From Paenibacillus xylanivorans (lineage in GTDB: Bacteria > Bacillota > Bacilli > Paenibacillales > Paenibacillaceae), in NCBI RefSeq assembly GCF_001280595.1, contig NZ_LITU01000075.1, positions 207,517 through 267,569 of the forward strand: a stretch of DNA of 60,053 nt, in the 5' to 3' direction. Shown piece after piece: positions 9,361 to 18,174 of the stretch; the stretch's first letter is position 1, and each line of letters begins with the position of its first letter. The position numbers and the translations under genes are program-made. A model generated the notes under the pieces. That model was not told where the DNA came from. It was given only the letters and a program-made list of their open reading frames with translations, and did no database searches.

Positions 9361-10875
9361 TTATCCAAAAACCTTAAAATCGGTAGGTGAAATTCCCACA
9401 TATTTCCTAAACTGTTTATAGAAATATCCTGTCTCCCAGTACCCGACATTCCTTGCGATCTCATGTACTTTCAGATTCGAATTGCGCAGCTGTTCCTTGG
9501 CGCGTTCAATCCGGTATTTATTGATATATTCGGCAAAAGTCTCACCCGTCTCCTTGTGGAACAGTTGTCCCAAATATACCGGATGAAGATGATAGTGAGC
9601 ACCCAGCAGTTTCAGGGAAAGCTCTTCTGCGTAATGTTTGTCAATATGTTGCAGCACCTGGTTGACGATTGGATTCTTCAGATCCTGAAGCAGAGACTGA
9701 ATGGTCTCCGTACCAACCTGTTGCAACGCCTGCACCAGTTCATCAAAGGTACCACTATCCAGCACAAGGCGAAGTCCGCGTTGGTAAATGGCCGATTCGT
9801 CCGAATGTTTGATACCCTCCAGCTCCATCTTGAAGCGAATGACTACTTCCAATGCGATGTTCTGCAACTCAGCCGGAGTAACCCCGTCGCGATGCTGTTC
9901 AAAATCGACCCGAATTCGCTCAGCAAGCAGCTCTGCATTGCGGGAAAGAATGAGCTTTGCGTACTCCTTCCAATCAATGGTGAAGGAAGAAGCAGAGCTT
10001 CCGCACTTGTCCAAAATGTCATGATCGATCACTTTAAGGTCGGGATAGATCATGACATACTGAAGCGCCTTTTTCGCCTCCTGATAACTTGCAGGAGCAT
10101 GGTGAAGTCCGCGCATCAGACTTCCTGCCCCAATCAGAACAGCAGGATGTGTCTCACAAAGCGCAGCGGATAATGCCTCAAGGCAATCCATAAACCCCTT
10201 TTTGTCATCCTCGCCTGCATGCACATTGGCAACCATGACGATGTCTCCATCGATGTCATGAAATATATTCACATAGGACTTATCCTTCAGCATTTCCTCC
10301 ACTCGCTCGAACATGCCGGATGCTTCCCCTTTGGCGCGCAATACAGCTACCGCAACATCTGGTGCATCCAGCGAAATATTCAAGAACTGTGCTCGTTCCT
10401 CGAATTCCATGGCCGCGATCTGTCCCGTCAGCCATCGGTGAAGGATGTTGTCTTTCAGAATTTGAACACCATAAGCATCATCCGTTTGAGGAGACAATGC
10501 ATGATCCAGCTTCGAAGCCGTATTGCGAAGCGTCGATTCCAACTCTTCCACATTAATCGGTTTGAGCAGGTAATTTTCGATGCCCAGTTGCATGCCTTCT
10601 TTCAAATATTCAAACTCATTGAAACCACTAAGAATAATAACCTTGATGTCAGGCTGCAATTGTCTTGCTTCCCGAATCAGATCCAGACCATTCATGAATG
10701 GCATGGATATATCCGTAATCAGAATGTCCACAGGATGCCCAGACAGGGCTTTTAAAGCGGCCTGTCCATTGCCGGCATGACTTACAATTTCCATATCGAA
10801 CGACGACCAATCCAAAATATCGTACAATCCTTCAATGATGAACGGTTCATCATCCACAATAAATACCTTGTACAT
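9361..10875 (-). CDS. Response regulator, YesN/AraC type
   Basis: This 504-residue response regulator has an N-terminal receiver with the phosphoacceptor aspartate in ILITDISMPFMNG (about residue 55) and a K in LLKPINVEEL. The C-terminal 100 residues form an AraC-type double helix-turn-helix (KYRIERAKEQLRNS, then VGYWETGYFYKQFRKY). It is the partner of the kinase immediately upstream, with a 1-nt gap, and probably activates the adjacent importer operon and GH85. The middle about 250 residues are the poorly conserved linker usual for this family. Confidence 0.93.
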   Translation of the reverse strand: MYKVFIVDDEPFIIEGLYDILDWSSFDMEIVSHAGNGQAALKALSGHPVDILITDISMPFMNGLDLIREARQLQPDIKVIILSGFNEFEYLKEGMQLGIENYLLKPINVEELESTLRNTASKLDHALSPQTDDAYGVQILKDNILHRWLTGQIAAMEFEERAQFLNISLDAPDVAVAVLRAKGEASGMFERVEEMLKDKSYVNIFHDIDGDIVMVANVHAGEDDKKGFMDCLEALSAALCETHPAVLIGAGSLMRGLHHAPASYQEAKKALQYVMIYPDLKVIDHDILDKCGSSASSFTIDWKEYAKLILSRNAELLAERIRVDFEQHRDGVTPAELQNIALEVVIRFKMELEGIKHSDESAIYQRGLRLVLDSGTFDELVQALQQVGTETIQSLLQDLKNPIVNQVLQHIDKHYAEELSLKLLGAHYHLHPVYLGQLFHKETGETFAEYINKYRIERAKEQLRNSNLKVHEIARNVGYWETGYFYKQFRKYVGISPTDFKVFG

Positions 10876-10876
10876 A

Positions 10877-12706
10877 TTAAATACCTGTCCCTTCTGTATG
10901 AGGATAACGCACCCTAATCAGGGTCCCTTCACCGAGTGTACTCTCGATCGTGATGCCGAATTCTGGTCCATAAAGGAAACGCAAACGGGTGTGCACGCTT
11001 CGCAGTCCGAACATCTGGCCCGATTCTTCCGGACGTTCCAGTTCTTCGAGAATTTCAGTCAGACGTGCAGGTTCAATGCCTTTTCCATTATCTCTGACCT
11101 CAACCTGCAACACATCGTCCAGCTCTTCAACAACGATCGTTAATTGATTATCTGAACGTTCTGTCTGAATGCCGTGTACAACATAATTCTCAATAATCGG
11201 TTGCAGGGACAGCTTAACTACCGGATGTTGATTATGCACGGGGTCCAGCTGAATCGTATACATGAAAATGTCCTTATAACGAATCCGGAACAGCTCCAGA
11301 TATAAACGGCATGCTTCCATCTCATCCTTCAGCGTATAGTTTTTCTTTTGCTGAACGAGGCTCTTAAATAACACGGATAAACTGTAGATCATCTCACCAA
11401 CATCCTTTGCACCTTGAGAGATTGCCCTCATCCGAATGACCTCAAGCGTGTTATAGAGAAAATGGGGATTAATTCGAGCCTGGAGTGCAACCAATTCTGT
11501 CTCCTTTTGTTTGATTTCGGCTTTGTAGACGCGTTCAATATACTGATTAAGTTCATCCAGCATATCATTAAAGCTGTGCGAGATCTGTCCCAGCTCATCA
11601 TCACGGGTATCATCGATGCGTGCTGTCAGGTTGCCATATTTCACCCTTTGCGTGAAACGAATGATTCTGCGGGTGCGTTTGGCAAAATTAATAATGAAAA
11701 ATGCCGGAACCAATACTGCAAACAGGATACATATGATGCTAATAGAAACGATTGTATTGCGTGTACCCGCATAGGCCTCGGCCATCTCATCCACAGGAAC
11801 CGTGCCAACGACCACATATCCCTGATCCGCTGAGACAAACTTGTTCACATACATATTTCGTTCCTTTTTCATCGAATCCATATCCGTCTGATCAAACAGG
11901 GAATCGGCCACATTCAGGTAAGGATATTTCTTCCCGTAATAGTTGTTATTGGAGTCAAACAATACCGCGCCCTTGGCTGACAGCACTACAATCTCTCCCT
12001 TGAGGTTACTTTCATAACTGTCGAGAGCATTACCAATGCCCGCAGAGTCGAAGAAAACAAGGAACTGTCCCAAATTTCGAAGGGTCTGTGTATTGTTGAT
12101 GGGCACACGAATCGCATACAGCGCAGGATCCCATTGATTTATTTCTTTGCGTATCCAATAGTTTGGCGCGCTGATATTCGGTGTCTCCATCGCCATCACG
12201 TCAGGGATATAGGAATGGGCCACATTGGTGTCCAGCTTCCTGAATTGCTTATGTTGGTCGAAGGTGGACAGATCCTGCCGCTCTGCACTATATAACATGA
12301 CTTGATTGATATCCGAATTGCGATCCATGATGTTCTGAAAATGCTTCAATACGTCAGCAGAATAATCATCCTGATTCGCATAATAGCCATTCGTCAGATG
12401 CTGCACATACTCCGCATACGTGTGATTCATCAGATAGGTGATATTGGCTGACAGCGCCTCATTCTGATGCATGTCCCTCACCATGTTCTGCACCGATTCA
12501 TACTGTTGGTGAATATATCGGTCAACACTTTCCATGGCCGCTTTCTGGATCGCCAGCTCTCGGCGAATTGTCGCGTCGGACACCGACAGAAAGATGATAT
12601 AGGACAAGGTAATAATCGTTACAATTGAAATCATGGAGAAGATGAACAGCATCTTCATAAACATATTGTTTTTAAAGAAATTTTTGTAAACGCTACCAAT
12701 TATCAA
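10877..12706 (-). CDS. Sensor histidine kinase, YesM type
   Basis: This 609-residue membrane kinase has a first membrane helix near 17-39 and an extracellular sensor region to about 295. A second helix near 300-325 leads into a HAMP domain (DDELGQISHSFNDM). The His_kinase domain carries the phosphoacceptor in ARINPHFLYNTLEVIRM, and the ATPase domain has DNGKG. The start is TTG behind a GGGGGG stretch. It forms a two-gene operon with the YesN-like regulator. The sensor could read free glycan directly or through the binding lipoprotein; the sequence does not decide this. Confidence 0.92.
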   Translation of the reverse strand: MIIGSVYKNFFKNNMFMKMLFIFSMISIVTIITLSYIIFLSVSDATIRRELAIQKAAMESVDRYIHQQYESVQNMVRDMHQNEALSANITYLMNHTYAEYVQHLTNGYYANQDDYSADVLKHFQNIMDRNSDINQVMLYSAERQDLSTFDQHKQFRKLDTNVAHSYIPDVMAMETPNISAPNYWIRKEINQWDPALYAIRVPINNTQTLRNLGQFLVFFDSAGIGNALDSYESNLKGEIVVLSAKGAVLFDSNNNYYGKKYPYLNVADSLFDQTDMDSMKKERNMYVNKFVSADQGYVVVGTVPVDEMAEAYAGTRNTIVSISIICILFAVLVPAFFIINFAKRTRRIIRFTQRVKYGNLTARIDDTRDDELGQISHSFNDMLDELNQYIERVYKAEIKQKETELVALQARINPHFLYNTLEVIRMRAISQGAKDVGEMIYSLSVLFKSLVQQKKNYTLKDEMEACRLYLELFRIRYKDIFMYTIQLDPVHNQHPVVKLSLQPIIENYVVHGIQTERSDNQLTIVVEELDDVLQVEVRDNGKGIEPARLTEILEELERPEESGQMFGLRSVHTRLRFLYGPEFGITIESTLGEGTLIRVRYPHTEGTGI

Positions 12707-12765
12707 GTCGAACGTTCCCCCCGATGCTGTTTTCCTGTCTAAAGTATATCATTTGCCTTCTGACA

Positions 12766-12842
12766 TTAACTTGTCACCTGGAACTTTTCTTTAGTTTATA
12801 CCTGTTTTTCTTTAATTTAGCCCTATTTGAAAATGCTTTCAT
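12766..12842 (+). promoter_or_regulatory. Composite operator/promoter of the GH85 gene
   Basis: TAGTTTATACCT (12792-12803) is followed after 22 nt by TTTGAAAATGCTTTCAT (12826-12842), matching the importer promoter. A weaker related half site, TTAACTTGTCACCT, lies at 12766-12779. The region also carries the divergent promoter of the kinase gene (TATACT-like -10 near 12742-12747 on the minus strand), so both directions may respond to the same regulator. Confidence 0.6.
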
Positions 12843-12917
12843 GCCCTATCGTTAACCATAAGTTTATTTTTGTGTAAAAGAATACCTTACATTCATTCGA
12901 CTTGAAGGAGGAACAGC

Positions 12918-15674
12918 ATGAAACGCAAACACAAACCCAAAGGCCTTATCCCCAAAGTAACCGCAATGGTTCTCACTTCGGCTCTGCTTGGACAAGTCAT
13001 TACTTCATCCGTTTATGCCGGAGACACGCTCCCTTATACAGGTGACAGCGCCAAAGGAGTAAACCAGCCTTATCAGCATGGCTACACCGCTTCCCAGATT
13101 CTGAATTGGACACCCGAAAGTGATATCCATGGTGATCTGCTTCGTGCTCATGTACCTTTGCAGCCACGTAATGATGCCTTTGCGGCCACACAAGCTTACC
13201 CCGAACTCAGCCCGGACACCCAGTTGTTTACGATGAGTGGCGATTATGGAAACGCGTTCTTTGATAGCACCCCTTACACGAATGAATTCAGCGAGTACCT
13301 CTTTAATTATTGGCAGTATACCGACTATTATAGCTATTGGCATGGTATGGCTTCTGCTGGCGTACCCGAGGAATTGTATGACCCCAATAAGGAATGGACG
13401 GAGAAGTACTTTGAGTTTGGCATTTTGAACATTCCGAATCCGGCCTACACCAGTGCAGCACACAAAAATGGTGTCCGGTCCATCGCCAACATCTTCTTCT
13501 CCGACAATGATCGCGGACCACAAACCTACAAACAGATGCTTGTGCAGGATGAAAACGGGAATTTCCCAGTCGCTGCAAAGCTCGTCGAAATGGCGAAGTA
13601 TTATAATTACGACGGATACTTCTTCAATCAGGAAGAGGTTGCTAAAGGCGTTGCGCTCGAAGACATCGCTTCCTACAAGAAATTCATGAAATATTTAAGA
13701 GACGAAGGACTATATATTCAGTGGTATGACTCCACTATCAATACAACGGGCAAGATTCAATACCAGAACCAGTTTAACGGACTCAACAGTCCTTTTGTGC
13801 AAGATTCTGCATTAGGCAGAGTCTCGGATTCGATCTTCCTGAATTACGTGTGGAACCATGACATGCTGCGTGATTCGCGCGATCATGCCGTCAGCCTGGG
13901 ACTTGATCCACTGGAAACGGTATTTGCCGGTGTCGAAGGTGGGCATGACCAGTTTGGCCGCTGGAAGCAGCTCTACGATCTGCGTAACAATCTGGACGAA
14001 AACGGTCAGCCGATGAACAGTATTGCAACACTCGGTGCCGACTTTACCCATAATGCCCTGGATGAAGAGATGGGCGATGGTAGTACAAATCATAGAGCCG
14101 AAGATGAGTACCAATGGATGACCTTTGTGCGTGACCGCGCTTGGTGGTCAGGTCCGAATCAGGACCCAACCAATGCACGCCGTACAGCATCCGTCGACCT
14201 GTCCGACGTGTATGCTTCCGGTGCAAAGTGGGACGGCATCGCCGCTTATCTCACCGAACGCTCCGTCATTCATGGCTCCAATTTTGTGACCAACTTCAAT
14301 ACAGGACACGGACTGAAATATTATGAAGACGGAACGGTCTCCAATGATTCCGAATGGTCCAATATCAATATTCAGGATATCCCGGTCACCTGGCAGTGGT
14401 GGATGGATAGTCAGGGCGACAAGCTCACTGTTGATTTTGACTATGGCCCAACCTATGAAAAAGGCGCTCGCTACACGTATGATTCCGTTGGTGCCTTCAC
14501 TGGTGGCAGTTCTCTTGTCGTGAACGGAAAGCTGAATGCAGACAATTTCCTGCGTCTGTATAAGACGGATCTGTCGATCAATGCAGAATCCAAACTGGAA
14601 CTAACCTATAACAAACCATCTGTCAATGACGCTTCTTCCCTGAATGTAGGACTGATCTTCGAAGATGAACCTTCTAAGGTGGTCAAAGTGAATGTGCCAA
14701 ATTCAGGCCAGCACACGGCAGGCTGGAAAACCACTTCACTGGATCTGAGTGCATACCAAGGGAAGACCGTTGCAGCTTTTGGTCTATCCTTTGACCCTAA
14801 TGGTACTACGTTTGAAAATTATCAAATGAACATTGGTGAGATTCGGTTCTCGGACGGTTCTGCCGCCAAACCGAATGCGCCAACCGGATTCCACATTGCC
14901 AAAGCACTGACCAACACCGATGAGTTGGTTGTCGAATGGGATATCGAGGACTATTCGATGGTTAAGCAATATAATCTGTATGAGAACGGCGCCTATATCG
15001 GCGGTGTGTATGACTCCACATTTTATATTAAATCACTCAAACATCCTGCTGGCAAACTGTCCATTCGGGCTGTAGGGGCAGATGGAACCGAGAGTGAAGC
15101 AACCGTCCTGTCGTATGATTTGAATGCAGCTGTTCAGGACATTGATGTCAAATTCAAAAACAATGGCGATGCCATGATCAGTTGGAAAAACCCGAAGAAG
15201 AACCCAGGTAAAGAGCCGATCCAGCTTACACTCCAAACTGAGTACACAAAGGAACCTTTCACCAAGACACTTCAGATCAAAAAAGGAAAACAGTCTGCCG
15301 TTCTGACAGGTCTTCCGACCAATGGTGAACATTACGTCCTGGATATTGCCATTGGCAAACAGAATCCAGTCACTACGACCGGACAACTGGCAGATACTCA
15401 GATTACACCATATGCCAAGGAAAAGGTTACGGTAAAGGATGGAAAGTACACCCTCGCATTGCCTGATTTGGAGGATTGGTACAAAATCTATGTCTATGAA
15501 AATGAGGTAGCACGCGAATTCGGAGTAACTTACGTTTCGCAGAAATTCCCTTATATCATTCGGGGCAGAACGAAGCTGAGCGAACTGACATTCACGCCTG
15601 CATCCAGCACCAGATCCCTGAAGCTCGTTATCGAAGATTATGCCGGCAATAAAGCAACGACGATTCTGCGATAA
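12918..15674 (+). CDS. Secreted GH85 endo-beta-N-acetylglucosaminidase
   Basis: This 918-residue enzyme hydrolyses the GlcNAc-beta-1,4-GlcNAc core of N-glycans on proteins. A Sec signal peptide (about 1-35, ending SSVYA) leads to a GH85 TIM barrel (about 90-480). Its active-site motif YDGYFFNQEE supplies the N237/E239 pair expected for substrate-assisted catalysis. A beta-sandwich domain (about 500-650) and fibronectin-III-like modules (about 655-745 and beyond) follow. No LPXTG anchor is present, so it is probably released or held by its accessory domains. It is monocistronic and divergent from the two-component pair, and it provides the extracellular first step for the adjoining importer and mannosidase. 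Confidence 0.93.
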   Translation: MKRKHKPKGLIPKVTAMVLTSALLGQVITSSVYAGDTLPYTGDSAKGVNQPYQHGYTASQILNWTPESDIHGDLLRAHVPLQPRNDAFAATQAYPELSPDTQLFTMSGDYGNAFFDSTPYTNEFSEYLFNYWQYTDYYSYWHGMASAGVPEELYDPNKEWTEKYFEFGILNIPNPAYTSAAHKNGVRSIANIFFSDNDRGPQTYKQMLVQDENGNFPVAAKLVEMAKYYNYDGYFFNQEEVAKGVALEDIASYKKFMKYLRDEGLYIQWYDSTINTTGKIQYQNQFNGLNSPFVQDSALGRVSDSIFLNYVWNHDMLRDSRDHAVSLGLDPLETVFAGVEGGHDQFGRWKQLYDLRNNLDENGQPMNSIATLGADFTHNALDEEMGDGSTNHRAEDEYQWMTFVRDRAWWSGPNQDPTNARRTASVDLSDVYASGAKWDGIAAYLTERSVIHGSNFVTNFNTGHGLKYYEDGTVSNDSEWSNINIQDIPVTWQWWMDSQGDKLTVDFDYGPTYEKGARYTYDSVGAFTGGSSLVVNGKLNADNFLRLYKTDLSINAESKLELTYNKPSVNDASSLNVGLIFEDEPSKVVKVNVPNSGQHTAGWKTTSLDLSAYQGKTVAAFGLSFDPNGTTFENYQMNIGEIRFSDGSAAKPNAPTGFHIAKALTNTDELVVEWDIEDYSMVKQYNLYENGAYIGGVYDSTFYIKSLKHPAGKLSIRAVGADGTESEATVLSYDLNAAVQDIDVKFKNNGDAMISWKNPKKNPGKEPIQLTLQTEYTKEPFTKTLQIKKGKQSAVLTGLPTNGEHYVLDIAIGKQNPVTTTGQLADTQITPYAKEKVTVKDGKYTLALPDLEDWYKIYVYENEVAREFGVTYVSQKFPYIIRGRTKLSELTFTPASSTRSLKLVIEDYAGNKATTILR

Positions 15675-15732
15675 AAGATTCACAAGGTTAACCGACTTCT
15701 TGGCGTCGAGAAAACAATAGAAGAAATTAATC

Positions 15733-15772
15733 TAGCCCTTTCGCTTCCCTACAGGAAGTCGGAAGGGCGTTA
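15733..15772 (+). terminator. Terminator-like hairpin after GH85
   Basis: GCCCTTTCGCTTCC pairs imperfectly with GGAAGTCGGAAGGGC, followed by a short T-containing tail. It lies between two convergent genes (GH85 and the 218-residue membrane protein) and could serve either strand. Confidence 0.5.
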
Positions 15773-15799
15773 TTCATGTTCGGTACTTTTAATTAAACC

Positions 15800-16456
15800 C
15801 TACAATACACCGTTCATTCCACCAAATATCCAACCTAAAACATTAAAATAGATCATAATAAATGACAGTATAATTGCTATCGATAGAATGGGTAAAAATC
15901 GTTTTTTATTTATCGGTATGATCAGCAACAACACAATAATCATGATTAAATATATTATCATAAGGATTGGAACTAAATAGTAATGAGTATGAATAGGTAA
16001 GTAAGCGTGACGTAATTGAAACCCTTCTGACAGTAATAATGTAACGGGGAGAGCTGCAACAACATTAGATAACAGCCCACTCCCACGTGCATACCACATA
16101 ATATAAGCACAGATCGGAGATACCACCGCGCATATCCCCCAAAAAACCATAGCCCTCTCAGGAAAAAAATTTAGAAATAATACGGTGTAAACATAATACA
16201 CAGTCAGCATCGATCCAAAAAAGACGAGTATTTTTACTGCCGCCAATTTGGGAGAATAGCTAAAAACCGATATAAGCGCTGCAACAAATATCCATACACC
16301 CAGACGTCCACCGATACTGTCAAATATAGGGTTTATTCCCGGAACATCAACAAGTTTGGCTGCCACCCCCATGCTAACTCCGATCAGCATGGCATACCCT
16401 ATCGATACAACTTTTTGTTTTGTGGTTGACTCGCTCTTAAGCCTAATCTGATTCAT
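15800..16456 (-). CDS. Hypothetical polytopic membrane protein
   Basis: This 218-residue protein has about six hydrophobic segments (for example around residues 17-35, 48-65, 75-95, 105-120, 145-170 and 185-210) and no recognisable family motif. The start ATG follows the stop of the DinB-like gene directly (TAAATG), with an AAGGGT ribosome site inside the DinB gene, so the two are translationally coupled. Function is unknown. The A/T-rich codon use is slightly stronger than in neighbouring metabolic genes, as is common for membrane proteins. Confidence 0.75.
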   Translation of the reverse strand: MNQIRLKSESTTKQKVVSIGYAMLIGVSMGVAAKLVDVPGINPIFDSIGGRLGVWIFVAALISVFSYSPKLAAVKILVFFGSMLTVYYVYTVLFLNFFPERAMVFWGICAVVSPICAYIMWYARGSGLLSNVVAALPVTLLLSEGFQLRHAYLPIHTHYYLVPILMIIYLIMIIVLLLIIPINKKRFLPILSIAIILSFIMIYFNVLGWIFGGMNGVL

Positions 16457-16975
16457 TTACCCTTGAACTTTCTGCTGTTCCAACAAATAAAATATATAAT
16501 CGGTTGGCACACCGCTATAACCTTGCTGTCTCAACATCGCGGTCACATTGCCCCGGTGATAAGTCCCGTGGTTGACAACATGCTGTAGAATGTCGGAAAA
16601 ACGTGTTTCCATTTTACCGTATTTTGGATGCTCAATCGTCATTTTTTTGTCCGGGTCAGGCGTATGCCGCAGTAAATCGCGGAAACGTTCGGCAACGCTG
16701 CCAAACAGCTCACGCATCTCATTCACGGTTTTGCCCTGTGCCTCCTCTGTCCAGCCCGAGATTTTCGGGAAAATCTCCTCGTTAGGAACTTCCGCGAGCA
16801 CGAGCATGTAGAGCTGTTCGAACAAGTACATGTGTGCACATGTGTGTGATACGGATGGGAACACGCTCGTCACTTCCGCATGGAATACCTCCTTCGGGAG
16901 TTGCTCCAGGTGTGCACACAATCGATCGTTTGCCCAAACATGATAGTCATACAGTCGGTGTGGTTGTTGAAGCAT
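16457..16975 (-). CDS. DinB-family protein
   Basis: This 172-residue protein is of the DinB/YfiT-like four-helix bundle superfamily. It has the N-terminal YDYHVWANDRLCAHLEQLP signature and metal-ligand histidines in SHTCAHMY and HVVNHGTYHRGNV. I chose the ATG at 16975, behind a GGAAAGGTG site, over an upstream in-frame ATG that would add 33 unlikely residues. Members are metal-binding and often linked to thiol transfer or stress, but the substrate here is unknown. It lies between a WYL regulator and a membrane protein on the same strand. Confidence 0.85.
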   Translation of the reverse strand: MLQQPHRLYDYHVWANDRLCAHLEQLPKEVFHAEVTSVFPSVSHTCAHMYLFEQLYMLVLAEVPNEEIFPKISGWTEEAQGKTVNEMRELFGSVAERFRDLLRHTPDPDKKMTIEHPKYGKMETRFSDILQHVVNHGTYHRGNVTAMLRQQGYSGVPTDYIFYLLEQQKVQG

Positions 16976-17070
16976 CAATGAATTCACCTTTCCTTTCTTC
17001 GCATGGTTTGGCTGCCGCAGCTGTGTCTTTATCATATAACAAGTTCGCTGACAAATGTTGTCAGCAAACT

Positions 17071-18042
17071 TCAATCCGGATCGTCTTCATAATGTTTGGC
17101 GATACCGTATGCCATTTTCTGAATCCGCCGCTTCAACTCCAGTGGTTCGCGGATGCGAATGGCCGTGCCGAACGTCATGAGATATGTCGGGAGGTACTTG
17201 TTCATCGTCGGAGCATCGATCAGAAACCGTGCATCGCGATCGGTTCGTTCCGTCAAATAGTGGCGTAGATGCCAGTGGTTGCAAACCGCATTAAGCGTGT
17301 CAGGCTGTCCCTCGATACGGATAACCGTTAACGGCCCATCTGCCTCCCGTCTCTGGTTGGACTGCTCACAGAAAAACGCGGACGCAGAGAAAGACTCCGG
17401 CTTGTCAAACCTCGCTTCGGTTGACTCCAGCCGTTCGATTCGTTCGACGCGAAACGTCCGCATCGCCTGCGACCGATGGCAGAACGCGACAACGTACCAT
17501 TCGTTTCGGTCATACGCTAGCCCATATGGATCCACTTCACGTTCGTCAGCCTGCTCCGCATTCGCTTTGCGATAGACCATACGGACCGTTCCCCCGTCTT
17601 TCGTCGCTTGTTCCAAGTCTCGCAACAACGGAACAACAGAAGGTGCACGCGCTGAAGAAACGACGTCCAAGCTGCTCTGCTGGCGAGACAGATCATGGCG
17701 TTGCTCTTCGTGCAGTCCGTTCTCCACCTTCTTCAATGCAAATTCAAGTTCCTGCACATACGGATAGCCGGCGCCTTGGGCAAATTTAAACGCATCCACA
17801 AGTGCCTTCAACTCTACGGAGTTGAAAAACAATGGCGTTTCTTTAAAACTTTCCAAAATACGAATGCCGCCATCATGACCCGATTCCGCAACGACCGGCA
17901 CGCCGCTGGCGCATAATGCGTCGATATATCGATACACGGTGCGGACGCTGATCTCCAAACTGTCCGCGATTTGCGCTGCGGTAAGCTTTCTTCCGGATCG
18001 CAACATCCAAAGCATGGACAGCATATTATCCCATTTTGCCAT
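17071..18042 (-). CDS. HTH-WYL transcriptional regulator (YafY type)
   Basis: This 323-residue regulator has an N-terminal winged helix (residues 5-60, QIADSLEISVRTVYRYIDAL) and a WYL domain. The diagnostic stretch reads YDRNEWYVVAFCHRSQAMR, so the WYL triad is WYV here. A C-terminal WCX extension follows. An AAAGGGGG site precedes the ATG. Family members sense ligands or nucleic acid and usually control nearby genes. The DinB and membrane-protein genes 95 nt downstream on the same strand are the obvious targets, but the sequence does not show an operator. Confidence 0.9.
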   Translation of the reverse strand: MAKWDNMLSMLWMLRSGRKLTAAQIADSLEISVRTVYRYIDALCASGVPVVAESGHDGGIRILESFKETPLFFNSVELKALVDAFKFAQGAGYPYVQELEFALKKVENGLHEEQRHDLSRQQSSLDVVSSARAPSVVPLLRDLEQATKDGGTVRMVYRKANAEQADEREVDPYGLAYDRNEWYVVAFCHRSQAMRTFRVERIERLESTEARFDKPESFSASAFFCEQSNQRREADGPLTVIRIEGQPDTLNAVCNHWHLRHYLTERTDRDARFLIDAPTMNKYLPTYLMTFGTAIRIREPLELKRRIQKMAYGIAKHYEDDPD

Positions 18043-18115
18043 CGGGAATCCCCCTTTTTCCTTGAGAGAATAAAACTCATTTAAGCATTATTGAATGATG
18101 TAAAATAATCATCTA

Positions 18116-18157
18116 GCAAAAAAGCGAGTCTCCTTTGATTTAGGGACTCGCCTTTGA
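18116..18157 (-). terminator. Terminator of dnaB
   Basis: On the minus strand GGCGAGTCCC and GGAGACTCGC form a stem followed by TTTTTT. It lies directly after the DnaB stop codon, so dnaB ends its transcript here and no dnaI follows. Confidence 0.85.
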
Positions 18158-18174
18158 GGTCTATATTATGAAAA

